DNA of 50,278 nucleotides, taken from NCBI GenBank assembly GCA_040902195.1, contig JBBDXS010000001.1, positions 1 to 50,278 of the forward strand, read 5' to 3'. The notes beneath the pieces were generated by a model that did no database searches, was not told where the DNA came from, and worked only from the letters and a program-made list of their open reading frames with translations. This stretch comes from JBBDXS01 sp040902195 (GTDB lineage Bacteria > Chloroflexota > Dehalococcoidia > DSTF01 > RBG-16-68-14). The position numbers and the translations under genes were made by a program. Below are positions 22,620-31,029 of this stretch, in pieces; the stretch's first letter is position 1; the number at the start of each line of letters is the position of its first letter.

Positions 22620-24176
22620 TTGCTGCTCCGCGACGCGGTCGGCGGACACCCCGAGAGAACGGGGTCTGAGGAGGTCCGCCGACCGAAAGCGAAGGGAATC
22701 GCACAGCCGCGTCCGTTCAGGGCGCAGCGGCTGCCCGTCTCTCGGCCCGGTCTGTCTTCGCCCCACGCACTCGTCCGTCGACGCTTCCGGCTCCAGGCCG
22801 CAGGTATCCTCGCGCTTGCGCTCATCGGGCTGCTCGCGATCGCGCTGCCCGCCCGCACGGTGCACATCGCCGTTGACGGGGAAACGCGCACCGTGAGCAG
22901 CCGCACGGTGCGCGATGCCGGCGCGGTGGAAGAGGCGGGCGTCGATCTCAGGGCGGGCGACGCCGTACGGGACGCGGGCGGCCAGCTCGTCGTCGATCGC
23001 GCGACGGAAGCGATGCTATACGCGGACGGCAAGACATACACGATGCGCTCGCAGGCGGACTCGATCAGCGAGCTATTGTCGCAAGCAGGTATCCCACTCG
23101 AGGCCGAGGACAGCGTACTACGCAACGGCGTCTTCGTCTCGGCTAGCGCGCCGGTCGCGCCGGAGCCTTCGCTCGCCTCACTGCTCGGCGGGCCGAGCTC
23201 CGAGTCCGGGCAGCATTTGGCAGCCCAGAACGAGTCCGTGCTCGTGCAAGTGCGCCGCGCGGTCCCATTCACGGTGATCGAAAACGGCCAGCAGCTCGAG
23301 CTGAGCTCCAGCCGCGAGACGGTAGCGACGGCGCTGCGTAACGCCGGCGTGCGCCTTGGCCCGGGCGACGAGGTGCAACCGCCGCTCGATACGGAGCTGA
23401 CGGCGGGAGTAGCCGTGCACGTGCGCCACGCTCAACAGATGGTTGTCACGCTGCCCGAGGGAAAATCGATCGTCTACTCGCTTGAGGACACGGTAGGCGA
23501 CGCGATCGCTGCGAGCGGCATCCCGATGCCGGCGGACTTCCGTCTCGATCCGCCCGCCGACACGCCGGTCAGCGCGGGCATCGCGGTACACGTCGTGGGC
23601 ATCTCGCAGGAGCAGGCCCTGGAGATCGAGCGCATCGAGAGCGCGACGGTCTACGAAGCGGATCCCAGCCTTGCGTACGGCCAGCGACGCGTCGTGCAGG
23701 GTCAGGACGGCGTTCACTACTTCCAGTACAACCTCGTCTACGAAAACGGTGAGGTCGTCTCCCGCGAGCTCGCCTCCGACTGGTACGACCCGGAGCCAGC
23801 CGACACCATCATCTACTATTCGACTGCAGATGCTGCGCCGGCGCCGGCGCAGCTCGACGTGCCGGATGGCATGAACATCGTGGGGTCGCTGAGCGTATAC
23901 GCGACGTGGTACAACCCCGCCTCGGCGGGGCGGCCGCCGTCCGACCCGTCGTACGGCATCACGGCGACCGGCGTGCCCGTCGACCGCGGGATCGTAGCCG
24001 TCGATCCGAGCGTCATCCCGCTCGGTACGAGACTCTACATCCCGGGCTACGGCTACGCCGTCGCGGCGGACACGGGCGGTGGCATCAGAGGCAACGTGAT
24101 AGACTTGGGCTACCCCGACGGCGTCACGCCGGACTGGATCTCGCACTGGGTTGACATCTACATCCTCGGGCCGTAG
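22620..24176 (+). CDS. YabE/RpfB-like cell-wall protein: DUF348 repeats, G5 and 3D domains
   Basis: A 518-aa exported, membrane-anchored cell-wall protein. Start is TTG at 22620 with GAAGGAG 6 nt upstream. The basic N-terminus is followed by one transmembrane anchor (about residues 58-80). Ubiquitin-like DUF348 modules follow (VHIAVDGETRTVSSRTVRDA; MLYADGKTYTMRS; VPFTVIENGQQLELSSSRET; a weaker fourth). Then a G5 domain (about residues 335-395, EIERIESATVYEADPSLAYG) and a C-terminal 3D domain with YGITATGVPVDRGIVAVDP and the catalytic-type AADTGGGIRGNVIDL. 3D domains are lytic-transglycosylase-like, so peptidoglycan turnover is likely. The order with rsmA and ispE matches rpfB-ksgA-ispE of actinobacteria and yabE-ksgA of Bacillus. 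Confidence 0.92.
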   Translation: MLLRDAVGGHPERTGSEEVRRPKAKGIAQPRPFRAQRLPVSRPGLSSPHALVRRRFRLQAAGILALALIGLLAIALPARTVHIAVDGETRTVSSRTVRDAGAVEEAGVDLRAGDAVRDAGGQLVVDRATEAMLYADGKTYTMRSQADSISELLSQAGIPLEAEDSVLRNGVFVSASAPVAPEPSLASLLGGPSSESGQHLAAQNESVLVQVRRAVPFTVIENGQQLELSSSRETVATALRNAGVRLGPGDEVQPPLDTELTAGVAVHVRHAQQMVVTLPEGKSIVYSLEDTVGDAIAASGIPMPADFRLDPPADTPVSAGIAVHVVGISQEQALEIERIESATVYEADPSLAYGQRRVVQGQDGVHYFQYNLVYENGEVVSRELASDWYDPEPADTIIYYSTADAAPAPAQLDVPDGMNIVGSLSVYATWYNPASAGRPPSDPSYGITATGVPVDRGIVAVDPSVIPLGTRLYIPGYGYAVAADTGGGIRGNVIDLGYPDGVTPDWISHWVDIYILGP

Positions 24177-25062
24177 CGCAAAGCGGACCGGCGCCGAACG
24201 AGCGCGCCGGCGGCGGCCCCACCGTCCGCGGCCGCCACGCGAGCTGCGCGAGGCCGGCCTCGCCCCTAAGAAATCGCTCGGGCAGCACTTCCTCGTCGAC
24301 CCGCGCGCGCTGCGACGCATCGCGAACGCCTGCGAGCTCGATGGCGAGACGGACATCCTCGAAATCGGGCCGGGGCTCGGCGGGCTGACGGCGGAGCTGG
24401 CATCCCGCGCGCGGCGCGTGGTCGCGATCGAGCTCGACGACGCGCTTGCGGCCTATCTTAAGCAGCGATACGCCGGCACGAACGTCTCGATCATCAACGG
24501 CGACGCGCTCGACATCGATTCCGCCCAGCTTCCGCTCGAAGCTGGGCAGTACGTAGTCGCGGGCAACCTGCCCTACAGCGTCGCGCAGCCGCTGCTCCGC
24601 CACTTCCTAGAGTCGAAGAGCAAACCGAAGCGCATAGTGGCCATGGTGCAGGCCGAGGTAGCCGAGAGCATCGTCGCCCAACCCGGAGAGATGTCGCTCC
24701 TTGGCGTCTCCGTCCAGCTCTTCGGGGAGCCGCGCCTCCTCTTCCGCCTGGCCCCTGCGGCGTTCTACCCGCCGCCGCGGGTTCGATCGGCCGTCGTGTG
24801 CATCGAAGTGTCGGCTCGGCCACGTGTCGACGTCGACACGGAGACGTTCTTCCGCGTCGTACGCGCGGGCTTCAGCACGAAGCGAAAGCAGCTCCGCAAC
24901 GCGCTCGCGAACGGCCTTGCGATCGACGGCGCAGTTGCGAGCGGCGTGCTGTCGCGCGCGGGCGTCGAGCCGACGCTGCGCGCGCAGGCGCTCGGGCTCG
25001 AGCAGTGGGCGTCGATCGCGCGGGCGTGGACGCAACTGGGCAAGCCTGAGGGTCCGGCGTGA
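24151..25062 (+). CDS. rsmA: 16S rRNA dimethyladenosine transferase
   Basis: RsmA/KsgA, which dimethylates two adjacent adenines near the 3-prime end of 16S rRNA during small-subunit maturation; about 303 aa. SAM-binding LEIGPGLGGLT, acidic EL motif (VVAIELD), catalytic NLPYSVAQPLL and the C-terminal FSTKRKQLRNAL helix are all present. The conserved part begins at KKSLGQHFLVDP. The only standard start codon upstream in frame is TTG at 24151, which overlaps the previous gene by 26 nt and gives an Arg-rich N-terminal extension of about 37 residues. A nonstandard or internal start is also possible. Confidence 0.93.
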   Translation: MTSTSSGRSAKRTGAERARRRRPHRPRPPRELREAGLAPKKSLGQHFLVDPRALRRIANACELDGETDILEIGPGLGGLTAELASRARRVVAIELDDALAAYLKQRYAGTNVSIINGDALDIDSAQLPLEAGQYVVAGNLPYSVAQPLLRHFLESKSKPKRIVAMVQAEVAESIVAQPGEMSLLGVSVQLFGEPRLLFRLAPAAFYPPPRVRSAVVCIEVSARPRVDVDTETFFRVVRAGFSTKRKQLRNALANGLAIDGAVASGVLSRAGVEPTLRAQALGLEQWASIARAWTQLGKPEGPA

Positions 25063-25922
25063 GCGTCGAGCGCATCGTCCTGCGCGCGCCGGCGAAGATC
25101 AACTGGACGCTCGAAGTCCTTGGCAAGCGTCCAGACGGCTACCATGAAGTCTCGACCACGCTCCAGACCATCGATGTATGCGACACGATCACGCTCAGAC
25201 ATGCGGACGCCATCGAGTTGGAGATCATGGGGGACTGTTCAGCGCTGGCCGACGAGCCAGTCGAGGATAATCTGGCGTATCGAGCTGCCGCTCTCCTCAA
25301 GAAGCGCTGCGGCTACGCGGGGGGCGCGCATATCGACTTAGAGAAGCGGATCCCTGTTGGGGCAGGCCTCGGCGGCGGCAGCAGCGACGCCGCGGCCGTG
25401 CTGCGCGGGCTGCGTGCGCTTTGGCAGCTCGATCTGTCAGACGACGACCTGATGCGCATGGCCGCTGACCTCGGATCGGATGTGCCGTTCTTTGTGGTAG
25501 GAGGACGCGCGCTGGCAACCGGGCGCGGCGAGAAGATCGAGCCGCTGCCAAAGACCGCCGATCAGACGCTGGTCATCGCGTGGCCCGAACGGCGGCTCGA
25601 TAACAAAACGGCTCGGATGTATGCCGCGCTAAAGGAGGAGCACTTCCGAGAGCCCGGCATGGCGCCTAATGATGGGACCTTCAATACATTCGAGCTGGTC
25701 CTCGACGAAGTGGACCGGGAAGCTGCTGATTTGTTCGTCAGAGCTGCGAAGGCTGTCCACCTAACGCCTCGCTTGTGTGGGAGCGGCCCCGCGTTCTTCC
25801 TGATCGTTCCGGCTGGTCAGGCCGCACCAACGATCGCTGCGCTCGAAGGCCTGGGCTTGCACGCGATTGCATCGCGCCCGATCACAGCCGCAGAAGCGAC
25901 TGCGATGTCCGTCGATGCCTGA
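25059..25922 (+). CDS. ispE: 4-diphosphocytidyl-2-C-methyl-D-erythritol kinase
   Basis: GHMP kinase of the MEP isoprenoid pathway that phosphorylates CDP-methylerythritol; 287 aa. The N-terminal APAKINWTLEVLGKRPDGYHE and the ATP-binding VGAGLGGGSSDAAAVL are diagnostic, as is the C-terminal LCGSGPAFFL. The GTG start overlaps the rsmA stop (GTGA), with GAGGG 7 nt upstream, so it is coupled to rsmA. The MEP route is consistent with a bacterium that makes isoprenoids de novo. The rsmA-ispE pairing is widely conserved. Confidence 0.95.
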   Translation: MSVERIVLRAPAKINWTLEVLGKRPDGYHEVSTTLQTIDVCDTITLRHADAIELEIMGDCSALADEPVEDNLAYRAAALLKKRCGYAGGAHIDLEKRIPVGAGLGGGSSDAAAVLRGLRALWQLDLSDDDLMRMAADLGSDVPFFVVGGRALATGRGEKIEPLPKTADQTLVIAWPERRLDNKTARMYAALKEEHFREPGMAPNDGTFNTFELVLDEVDREAADLFVRAAKAVHLTPRLCGSGPAFFLIVPAGQAAPTIAALEGLGLHAIASRPITAAEATAMSVDA

Positions 25923-26334
25923 GGTTTTCGCGGGGGTCGTCTGCGGCTACGCGGTCGCGCTGGCGCTTACACCCCTTGGGGCACTCGCGATCGTGCGCGC
26001 ACACGTCACGAGTCCACTCTTCGGCCAATCGAGACCGGAGGGGGCACGCCTCGTCGTGACATCGATGGCCCTGCACGTACTGGCGTTCGTCGTCTTCAGC
26101 GCGATAGGTCTCGTGCTCGGGCTGCTCCTGCACGGCATCGAATCGAACCGGCCGGACGGTGGGCTCGGCAGCCCGAACCGAGTGTTCACGCTGCTGGTGC
26201 TCGCCATCGCTGCGATCGCAGTCCTGCCGCTCGCGGCTGTCGCGCCGCGGCTGCGCGCGCCGCTGCTCGTGGCGGGCGTGCTGTTCGCCGGCATCTTTGG
26301 CTGGGCGATGCCGCACCTCGCCGCCCTCGCATAA
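25915..26334 (+). CDS. Small polytopic membrane protein
   Basis: A 139-aa membrane protein of unknown function with four hydrophobic segments: VFAGVVCGYAVALALTP, VTSMALHVLAFVVFSAIGL, VFTLLVLAIAAIAVLP, and LLVAGVLFAGIFGWAMP at the end. The ATG at 25915 overlaps the ispE end by 8 nt, so it is probably translated as the last member of that operon. No family is recognised, and no charged or catalytic residues stand out within the membrane segments. Confidence 0.7.
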   Translation: MPEVFAGVVCGYAVALALTPLGALAIVRAHVTSPLFGQSRPEGARLVVTSMALHVLAFVVFSAIGLVLGLLLHGIESNRPDGGLGSPNRVFTLLVLAIAAIAVLPLAAVAPRLRAPLLVAGVLFAGIFGWAMPHLAALA

Positions 26335-26361
26335 GCGAAAGCCTCATTCGCGCCGTGCCGG

Positions 26362-26367
26362 TATACT
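26362..26367 (+). promoter_or_regulatory. -10 box placed for a leaderless PHP-gene transcript
   Basis: TATACT at 26362-26367 with only 6 nt before the ATG at 26374 and no Shine-Dalgarno sequence. It is the same TATACT-N6/7-ATG layout as at 8883-8898. Confidence 0.45.
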
Positions 26368-26373
26368 TCCCCG

Positions 26374-27093
26374 ATGGGGACGATCATAGACATGCACATC
26401 CACACAACGCGCGGCGCGTCTGACAGTGGGCTTAATCCCGAAGATCTTGCCTCAGAAGCGATCCGGCGCGGCCTGACCGCCGTCCACATCAGCGAGCACG
26501 ACCGCCTCTGGGACACCTTTGTCCTGCGCGAGTATCGCGCCAGCCACCCCGACCTCCTCGTCTGCAACGGCATGGAGGTCTCGACGGACATGGGGCACAT
26601 CCTCTGCCTTGGACTGAAGGAGTATGTCGGCGGCATCCGCCACCTGGAGACGCTGCGACGGGTCGCCGACGAGCAAGGCGCGTTCCTCATTGTTGCGCAC
26701 CCGTTCCGGCACTTCTTCGATCCCGTGTACTTCCGCAGGCAGGGTAAGGAGCCTTTCACGTTCACGCCCGAGCAGGCAGCAGAGCGCATGCCCGTCTTTA
26801 AGCTCGTCGATGCGATCGAGGCGCTCAACGGCGCCAACACGGCGCGTGAGAACGTCTTCGCGCTGCGGGTAGCGAAGGCGTTAGGGAAGCCGGTCACGGG
26901 CGGCAGCGACGCGCACTCGACGCAAGGGATCGGCATCTTCTGCGCCGTCCTCGACCGCGATTGCGCGACGCAGGAGGAGGTGCTGGCCGAGTTTCACGCC
27001 GGGCGCTTCCATGCCCACCACGGACTCCTCCAAGGCAGTCTGACCTACTTCACGGAGACCAGCCTCGACGAGGTGGCCGAGGCGCCAGCGTAG
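26374..27093 (+). CDS. PHP-domain metal-dependent phosphoesterase
   Basis: A 239-aa PHP domain protein with all metal motifs in order: H8 and H10 in DMHIHTT, SEHD, GMEVS, a central IVAHPFRH and the closing TGGSDAHS. These would build a di- or trinuclear metal site for phosphoester hydrolysis. It is the stand-alone form (no polymerase), like histidinol-phosphatase or YciV/RNase-AM relatives, but no substrate-defining residues can be named. The ATG at 26374 follows TATACT closely, suggesting a leaderless mRNA. Confidence 0.87.
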   Translation: MGTIIDMHIHTTRGASDSGLNPEDLASEAIRRGLTAVHISEHDRLWDTFVLREYRASHPDLLVCNGMEVSTDMGHILCLGLKEYVGGIRHLETLRRVADEQGAFLIVAHPFRHFFDPVYFRRQGKEPFTFTPEQAAERMPVFKLVDAIEALNGANTARENVFALRVAKALGKPVTGGSDAHSTQGIGIFCAVLDRDCATQEEVLAEFHAGRFHAHHGLLQGSLTYFTETSLDEVAEAPA

Positions 27094-27106
27094 AACGTTC
27101 GCCCAT

Positions 27107-27136
27107 TTGTTCTATTGGCGGCGGCCGTGCTAGAAT
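27107..27136 (+). promoter_or_regulatory. Promoter of the DinG-type helicase gene
   Basis: TTGTTC (27107-27112), 18 bp spacer, TAGAAT (27131-27136). The leader is about 30 nt with AAGGAG just ahead of the ATG at 27175. Confidence 0.55.
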
Positions 27137-27174
27137 AGCCCCACCTCACCAGCCATTGGCCTAGAAGGAGCGGC

Positions 27175-29961
27175 ATGCCCCGCAGTTACGTCGCGCTCGA
27201 CCTCGAAACCACGGGGCTCGATCCGGACCGTGACGCCATCATGGAGGTGGGCGCGGTCCGCTTCGACGTTGACGGCGGCTGCGAGACCTTCAGCACCTTC
27301 GTCGACCCGCGCCAGCCCATCTCGTATCGGATTGAACGTCTCACGAACATCTGCGACGCCGACGTGGCCGGCGCACCGCTCTTCGCGAACGTCGCCCCCG
27401 ACCTCGAGGCGTTTATCGGCGACAGGCCGATCATTGGGCAAAACATCGCCTTCGACCTGAAGTTTCTCGAACGCGGCGGTGTGCGACCGCCCGCCCCGTC
27501 GTACGACACGCAGGAGCTCGCGAGCTTGCTGCTTCCGGGGCTGCCCGAGCAGAACCTGCGCAGCATCGCGCGCTACCTCGGCATCGACTTTCCGGTGCAG
27601 CACCGGGCGCTCGCGGACGCGGAGGCGGCGCGACTGGTCTTCCTCGCGCTGCGCGAGCGTCTCGAAGCGTTGCCGCCGGCGCTGCTGGCGGAGGCCGAGC
27701 GCATCGCATCGATCACCGATTGGCCGCTGCGCTTTCTGCTGCAAGAGGTTGCGTCGGAGCGGCCGGTCTTCTCGGCTGAAGACGCGACCAACCTCCTGCA
27801 TGGCGCGGTCAGCCCTCCGAAGAAGTACGGTCCGCCGGTCTCAGCGACGGCGTCCGAACCTAAGCCGCTCGATCTCGCGGAAGTCGACGCCGCGTTCACG
27901 CAGATCGCCCCTCGCGCGTTGGAGGACTTCGAGGAGCGCCCAGAGCAACTCCAAATGGCGCGAGCGATCGCGGGTGCGCTGAACGACAGCGAGCAGCTCA
28001 TGGTCGAAGCAGGTACCGGCATCGGCAAGTCGCTGGCGTACCTGCTGCCGGCCGCGCGACACGCGCTACGCAACAACGAGCGCGTCGTGATCTCGACGAA
28101 CACCATCAATTTGCAAGAGCAGCTCATGGGACAAGACATCCCGCGCGTGCGCGACCTGCTGGAAGATGAGGGCGTCGAACTGCGCGCAGCGCAACTGAAG
28201 GGCCGGAGCAACTACCTGTGCCTGCTGCGCTGGTCGGCGCTGCGGCGCTCGACGGCGTTCACAGCGGACGAAGCGAAGCTGCTCGTGCGGCTGCTGCTCT
28301 GGCTGCCGCACACGGACACGGGCGACCGCGCGGAGCTGAAGCTCTCGCAGGGCGAGGAGGCGATCTGGAGCCGCCTCGGCGCGCAGAACGAGGCGTGCCT
28401 CGCGACGCCGTGCGCCTTCGTCCGCGACGGCTCCTGTTACCTGCTGCGCGCCCGCCGGCGCGCCGAGGCGTCGCACGTCCTCGTTGTGAACCACGCGCTG
28501 CTGCTGTCCGACGTCGCCGTCGGCGGCGGCGTGATCCCGGAGTACGACCATTTGATCATTGATGAGGCGCAGCACCTGGAGAGCGAGGCGACGAGCCAGT
28601 TTGGCTTCAGCGCGCGCGAGGAAGACGTGCATACGCTCCTCGACCGCATCGCTGGCAAGAATGCGGGGCTGGTGACAAGCCTGCGCAACAGTGCGCGCGG
28701 TCTGGCCTCTGGCCTGGACTCGACGCGAGAGCTGCTCGAGATCGGCGCGGACCTCGAACGGGCGGCCGCGAGCGCACTCGCGCTGCTGCCCGACTTCTTC
28801 CTCCGCGTCTCGGGCTTCATGCGACAGCAGCGCGACAGCGTCGGCGACTACGACGAGCGTTTGCTGCTCAACCGGGCGATGCGCGTGCAGCCGGACTGGG
28901 CCGACATCGAACTGGCGTGGGAGGGCGTATCGGCCGGCCTTGGCCACGTGTTCTCGACCCTGCAGGCGCTGCAGATGCGCCTGCAGGGCCCCGATGCGCC
29001 CGCGCTACTCGAGCCCGACGGGCTCGTTTCGGAGGTCGCGGACCTGCTGCAGGCAGGCGAGCTACTGCGCCTCGGCATCGGCCTGATCGTCCTGCGCGAC
29101 GACGCGAACACCGTGTGCTGGCTGACACAGCAACGCTCGGCAGGCATCGGGCTGGCGTCGGCGCCACTGCAAGTTGCCGAGCTTCTGCAGGAGCGTCTCT
29201 TCTCGAAAAAGCGCACGACAGTGCTCACAAGCGCCACCCTGACTGTCGAGAACGAGTTCCATTACGTGCGCAACGCCGTGGGGCTGGAGGACGCGCGCGA
29301 GCTGCACCTCGGCTCACCGTTCGACTACGCCAACTCGACGCTGGTGCTGGTGCCGACCGACATGCCGGAGCCGAACCAGCCCGGGTACATGGCGGCGTTG
29401 CAGCAGGCGCTGATCGAGCTCGTGCGCGCCAGCCAGGGCCGCGCGCTGGTACTCTTTACGTCGCACAGCAGCCTGCGCGGAGCGTACGGCGGCATCAAGT
29501 CGACATTGGAGGACGAGGGCATCCTCGTGCTCGGACACAACCTCGACGGATCGCCGCGACAGCTCTTGCACGCGCTGCGCGAGCAGCCGCACACCGTTGT
29601 GCTCGGCACGGCGAGCTTCTGGGAGGGCATCGATGTTGTTGGCGACGCGCTGTCGCTGCTCGTGATCGCGCGGCTGCCGTTCTCCGTGCCGGACGACCCG
29701 GTGTTCCATTCGCGCTCGGAGCTGTTCGACGATCCGTTCAATCAGTACGCCGTGCCGCAAGCCGTGCTGCGCTTCAAGCAAGGCTTCGGGCGGCTGATCC
29801 GGCGCAAGACCGACCGCGGCGTGATGGTAACGCTGGACGCGCGGATCGGGAGCAAGAGCTACGGCCAGACCTTCCTGCGATCGCTGCCGTCGTGCTCCGT
29901 CCGGCGCGTGCGCGTGCGCGAGGCCCCTGCGCTGGTCAGCGAGTGGCTCGGCGACCGCTAA
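27175..29961 (+). CDS. DinG-family helicase with N-terminal DnaQ-like exonuclease
   Basis: A 928-aa fusion as in Bacillus DinG. Residues 1-165 are a DEDDh 3-5 exonuclease: D9 and E11 in ALDLETTGLD, NIAFDLKFL, and HRALADAEA. The XPD/DinG-type superfamily 2 helicase follows, with Walker A AGTGIGKS (K285), IIDEAQHLE (DEAQ) and GFGRLIRRKTDRG (motif VI). The Cys set YLC, ACLATPC and SCYL fits an iron-sulfur cluster, which Bacillus DinG lacks but the XPD/E. coli DinG type has. Likely roles are resolving structured DNA or R-loops, or nucleolytic trimming. AAGGAG precedes the ATG; the next gene starts inside its stop codon. Confidence 0.92.
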   Translation: MPRSYVALDLETTGLDPDRDAIMEVGAVRFDVDGGCETFSTFVDPRQPISYRIERLTNICDADVAGAPLFANVAPDLEAFIGDRPIIGQNIAFDLKFLERGGVRPPAPSYDTQELASLLLPGLPEQNLRSIARYLGIDFPVQHRALADAEAARLVFLALRERLEALPPALLAEAERIASITDWPLRFLLQEVASERPVFSAEDATNLLHGAVSPPKKYGPPVSATASEPKPLDLAEVDAAFTQIAPRALEDFEERPEQLQMARAIAGALNDSEQLMVEAGTGIGKSLAYLLPAARHALRNNERVVISTNTINLQEQLMGQDIPRVRDLLEDEGVELRAAQLKGRSNYLCLLRWSALRRSTAFTADEAKLLVRLLLWLPHTDTGDRAELKLSQGEEAIWSRLGAQNEACLATPCAFVRDGSCYLLRARRRAEASHVLVVNHALLLSDVAVGGGVIPEYDHLIIDEAQHLESEATSQFGFSAREEDVHTLLDRIAGKNAGLVTSLRNSARGLASGLDSTRELLEIGADLERAAASALALLPDFFLRVSGFMRQQRDSVGDYDERLLLNRAMRVQPDWADIELAWEGVSAGLGHVFSTLQALQMRLQGPDAPALLEPDGLVSEVADLLQAGELLRLGIGLIVLRDDANTVCWLTQQRSAGIGLASAPLQVAELLQERLFSKKRTTVLTSATLTVENEFHYVRNAVGLEDARELHLGSPFDYANSTLVLVPTDMPEPNQPGYMAALQQALIELVRASQGRALVLFTSHSSLRGAYGGIKSTLEDEGILVLGHNLDGSPRQLLHALREQPHTVVLGTASFWEGIDVVGDALSLLVIARLPFSVPDDPVFHSRSELFDDPFNQYAVPQAVLRFKQGFGRLIRRKTDRGVMVTLDARIGSKSYGQTFLRSLPSCSVRRVRVREAPALVSEWLGDR

Positions 29962-30425
29962 TGCGCCTCCGCCCGATCCGTCGCGGCGACGTCGCTCCGC
30001 TCTCGACGTGGCTGCCGGCCACCGGGGCGCAGATCGGCTGCGACCGCTGGTCTGACGCCAGCGCGCTCGACGCCGCGATCGCGCAGCGGCACGTCCTCGT
30101 TGGAGACGAGGACGGAGCGCGCGCGCTGCTCGAGTACGAGACGGACGTCCCGGAGCGAGGCGCGGCCCTGGTCCGCTTTATGGCGGTTGCGCCGGACCGC
30201 AGGCGGCTTGGCGCTGGCGGGCGGACGGCGCTCGCGCTGGAGCGGCGGCTAGCGCGCTCGACGTCCAAGATCTACGTGCATCTGCCAGAGCGGCTCGGGC
30301 TCGCGCTCTACTTCTGGCTTCGGCTTGGCTATCGTCCCCTGACGCAGCGCGCCTGGCCCGTCGCGGCGGACGGCGCGTTCGCAACCTGGATGGTGCGCGA
30401 GCTGCGCAAGACGATTGATTTGTAG
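29961..30425 (+). CDS. GNAT-like acetyltransferase, probable
   Basis: A 154-aa protein starting at the ATG that overlaps the DinG stop (TAATG), so coupled to it. The N-terminus MRLRPIRRGDVAPLSTWLP, the central ALVRFMAVAPDRRRLGAGGRTAL (acetyl-CoA loop R-x2-R-x-G-x-G-like) and ALYFWLRLGYRPL near the end follow the GNAT plan. The motif A loop is only approximate, so activity is not certain. Substrate unknown. Confidence 0.72.
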   Translation: MRLRPIRRGDVAPLSTWLPATGAQIGCDRWSDASALDAAIAQRHVLVGDEDGARALLEYETDVPERGAALVRFMAVAPDRRRLGAGGRTALALERRLARSTSKIYVHLPERLGLALYFWLRLGYRPLTQRAWPVAADGAFATWMVRELRKTIDL

Positions 30426-30442
30426 AGGTTGCGGGTAGGCCG

Positions 30443-30760
30443 CTAGCGCTCACGCGCTGAGCGCTGGTTGAGCCACGTGACCACCCTCCGACTGATAACG
30501 TTGGAGGCCCCAAAGGCGAGGATGAACAGCGATACCACGAAAAGGATCCGCGCAGGGTCCGAGTCGCCCAGAAGCCACAGCACTACTACGCCCAATGCGA
30601 ACGCAATCGCAACGGGCAATCGCAGCCAGCGCCACGTGGGCATCGGCCGGCGCGCAGGCGGCGCGGCCGCCGCCGGTTGCTCGATAGGCGCCCTGGCCTG
30701 CCCCCGGCCTCCGCGCGCGCCACGCCGGCGGCGTCGCGAGCGCTCCGGCCCGGCTGTCAT
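30443..30760 (-). CDS. Small membrane protein with a basic N-terminus
   Basis: A 105-aa protein: Arg/Gly-rich basic N-terminal 40 residues, two adjacent hydrophobic segments (LPVAIAFALGVVVLWLLG and ARILFVVSLFILAFGAS), then a short basic tail. No family recognised. It overlaps the upstream zinc-finger gene by ATGA, and both are in a three-gene minus-strand unit headed by the CCA-adding enzyme. The basic tail could contact nucleic acid or acidic lipids. Confidence 0.65.
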   Translation of the reverse strand: MTAGPERSRRRRRGARGGRGQARAPIEQPAAAAPPARRPMPTWRWLRLPVAIAFALGVVVLWLLGDSDPARILFVVSLFILAFGASNVISRRVVTWLNQRSARER

Positions 30761-31029
30761 GCGCGCCTCCGGTAGCGTCGCTTGCCGATGCGCGGACGGA
30801 GGACAGCGGGCTTTGGGCGTTGCGGCGCGGGCGCGTCGCCGTCAACGCAACGCTGGCAGGCAAACTCGAGCGAGAGGTACTGCTCGTTGATCCAGACCAT
30901 GCCGCAGTCCTTACCGGGCGTATCGTTGCGCTGATTAAGGTGGAACGGCTCGCCGCAGGAGTTGCAGACCGAAACCGTCTTCTGGTCGCCGGGCTCGCCG
31001 CAGACGGAGCAGATCGCCTGGTCAGCCAC
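30757..31029 (-). CDS. Small PHD/RING-like zinc-finger protein
   Basis: A 90-aa protein with eight well-placed potential ligands: C7, C10, C22, C25, H30, C42, C58 and C61, a C4HC3 order as in cross-brace PHD fingers, but with 11 residues between H30 and C42 instead of two. The conserved-looking GEPFHLNQRNDTPGKDCG and YLSLEFACQRC flank the middle. The C-terminus is basic (RIGKRRYRRRA). Start is GTG at 31029, overlapping the CCA-adding enzyme by 8 nt. It may bind RNA, DNA or protein; no known bacterial family is recognised. Confidence 0.72.
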   Translation of the reverse strand: MADQAICSVCGEPGDQKTVSVCNSCGEPFHLNQRNDTPGKDCGMVWINEQYLSLEFACQRCVDGDAPAPQRPKPAVLRPRIGKRRYRRRA

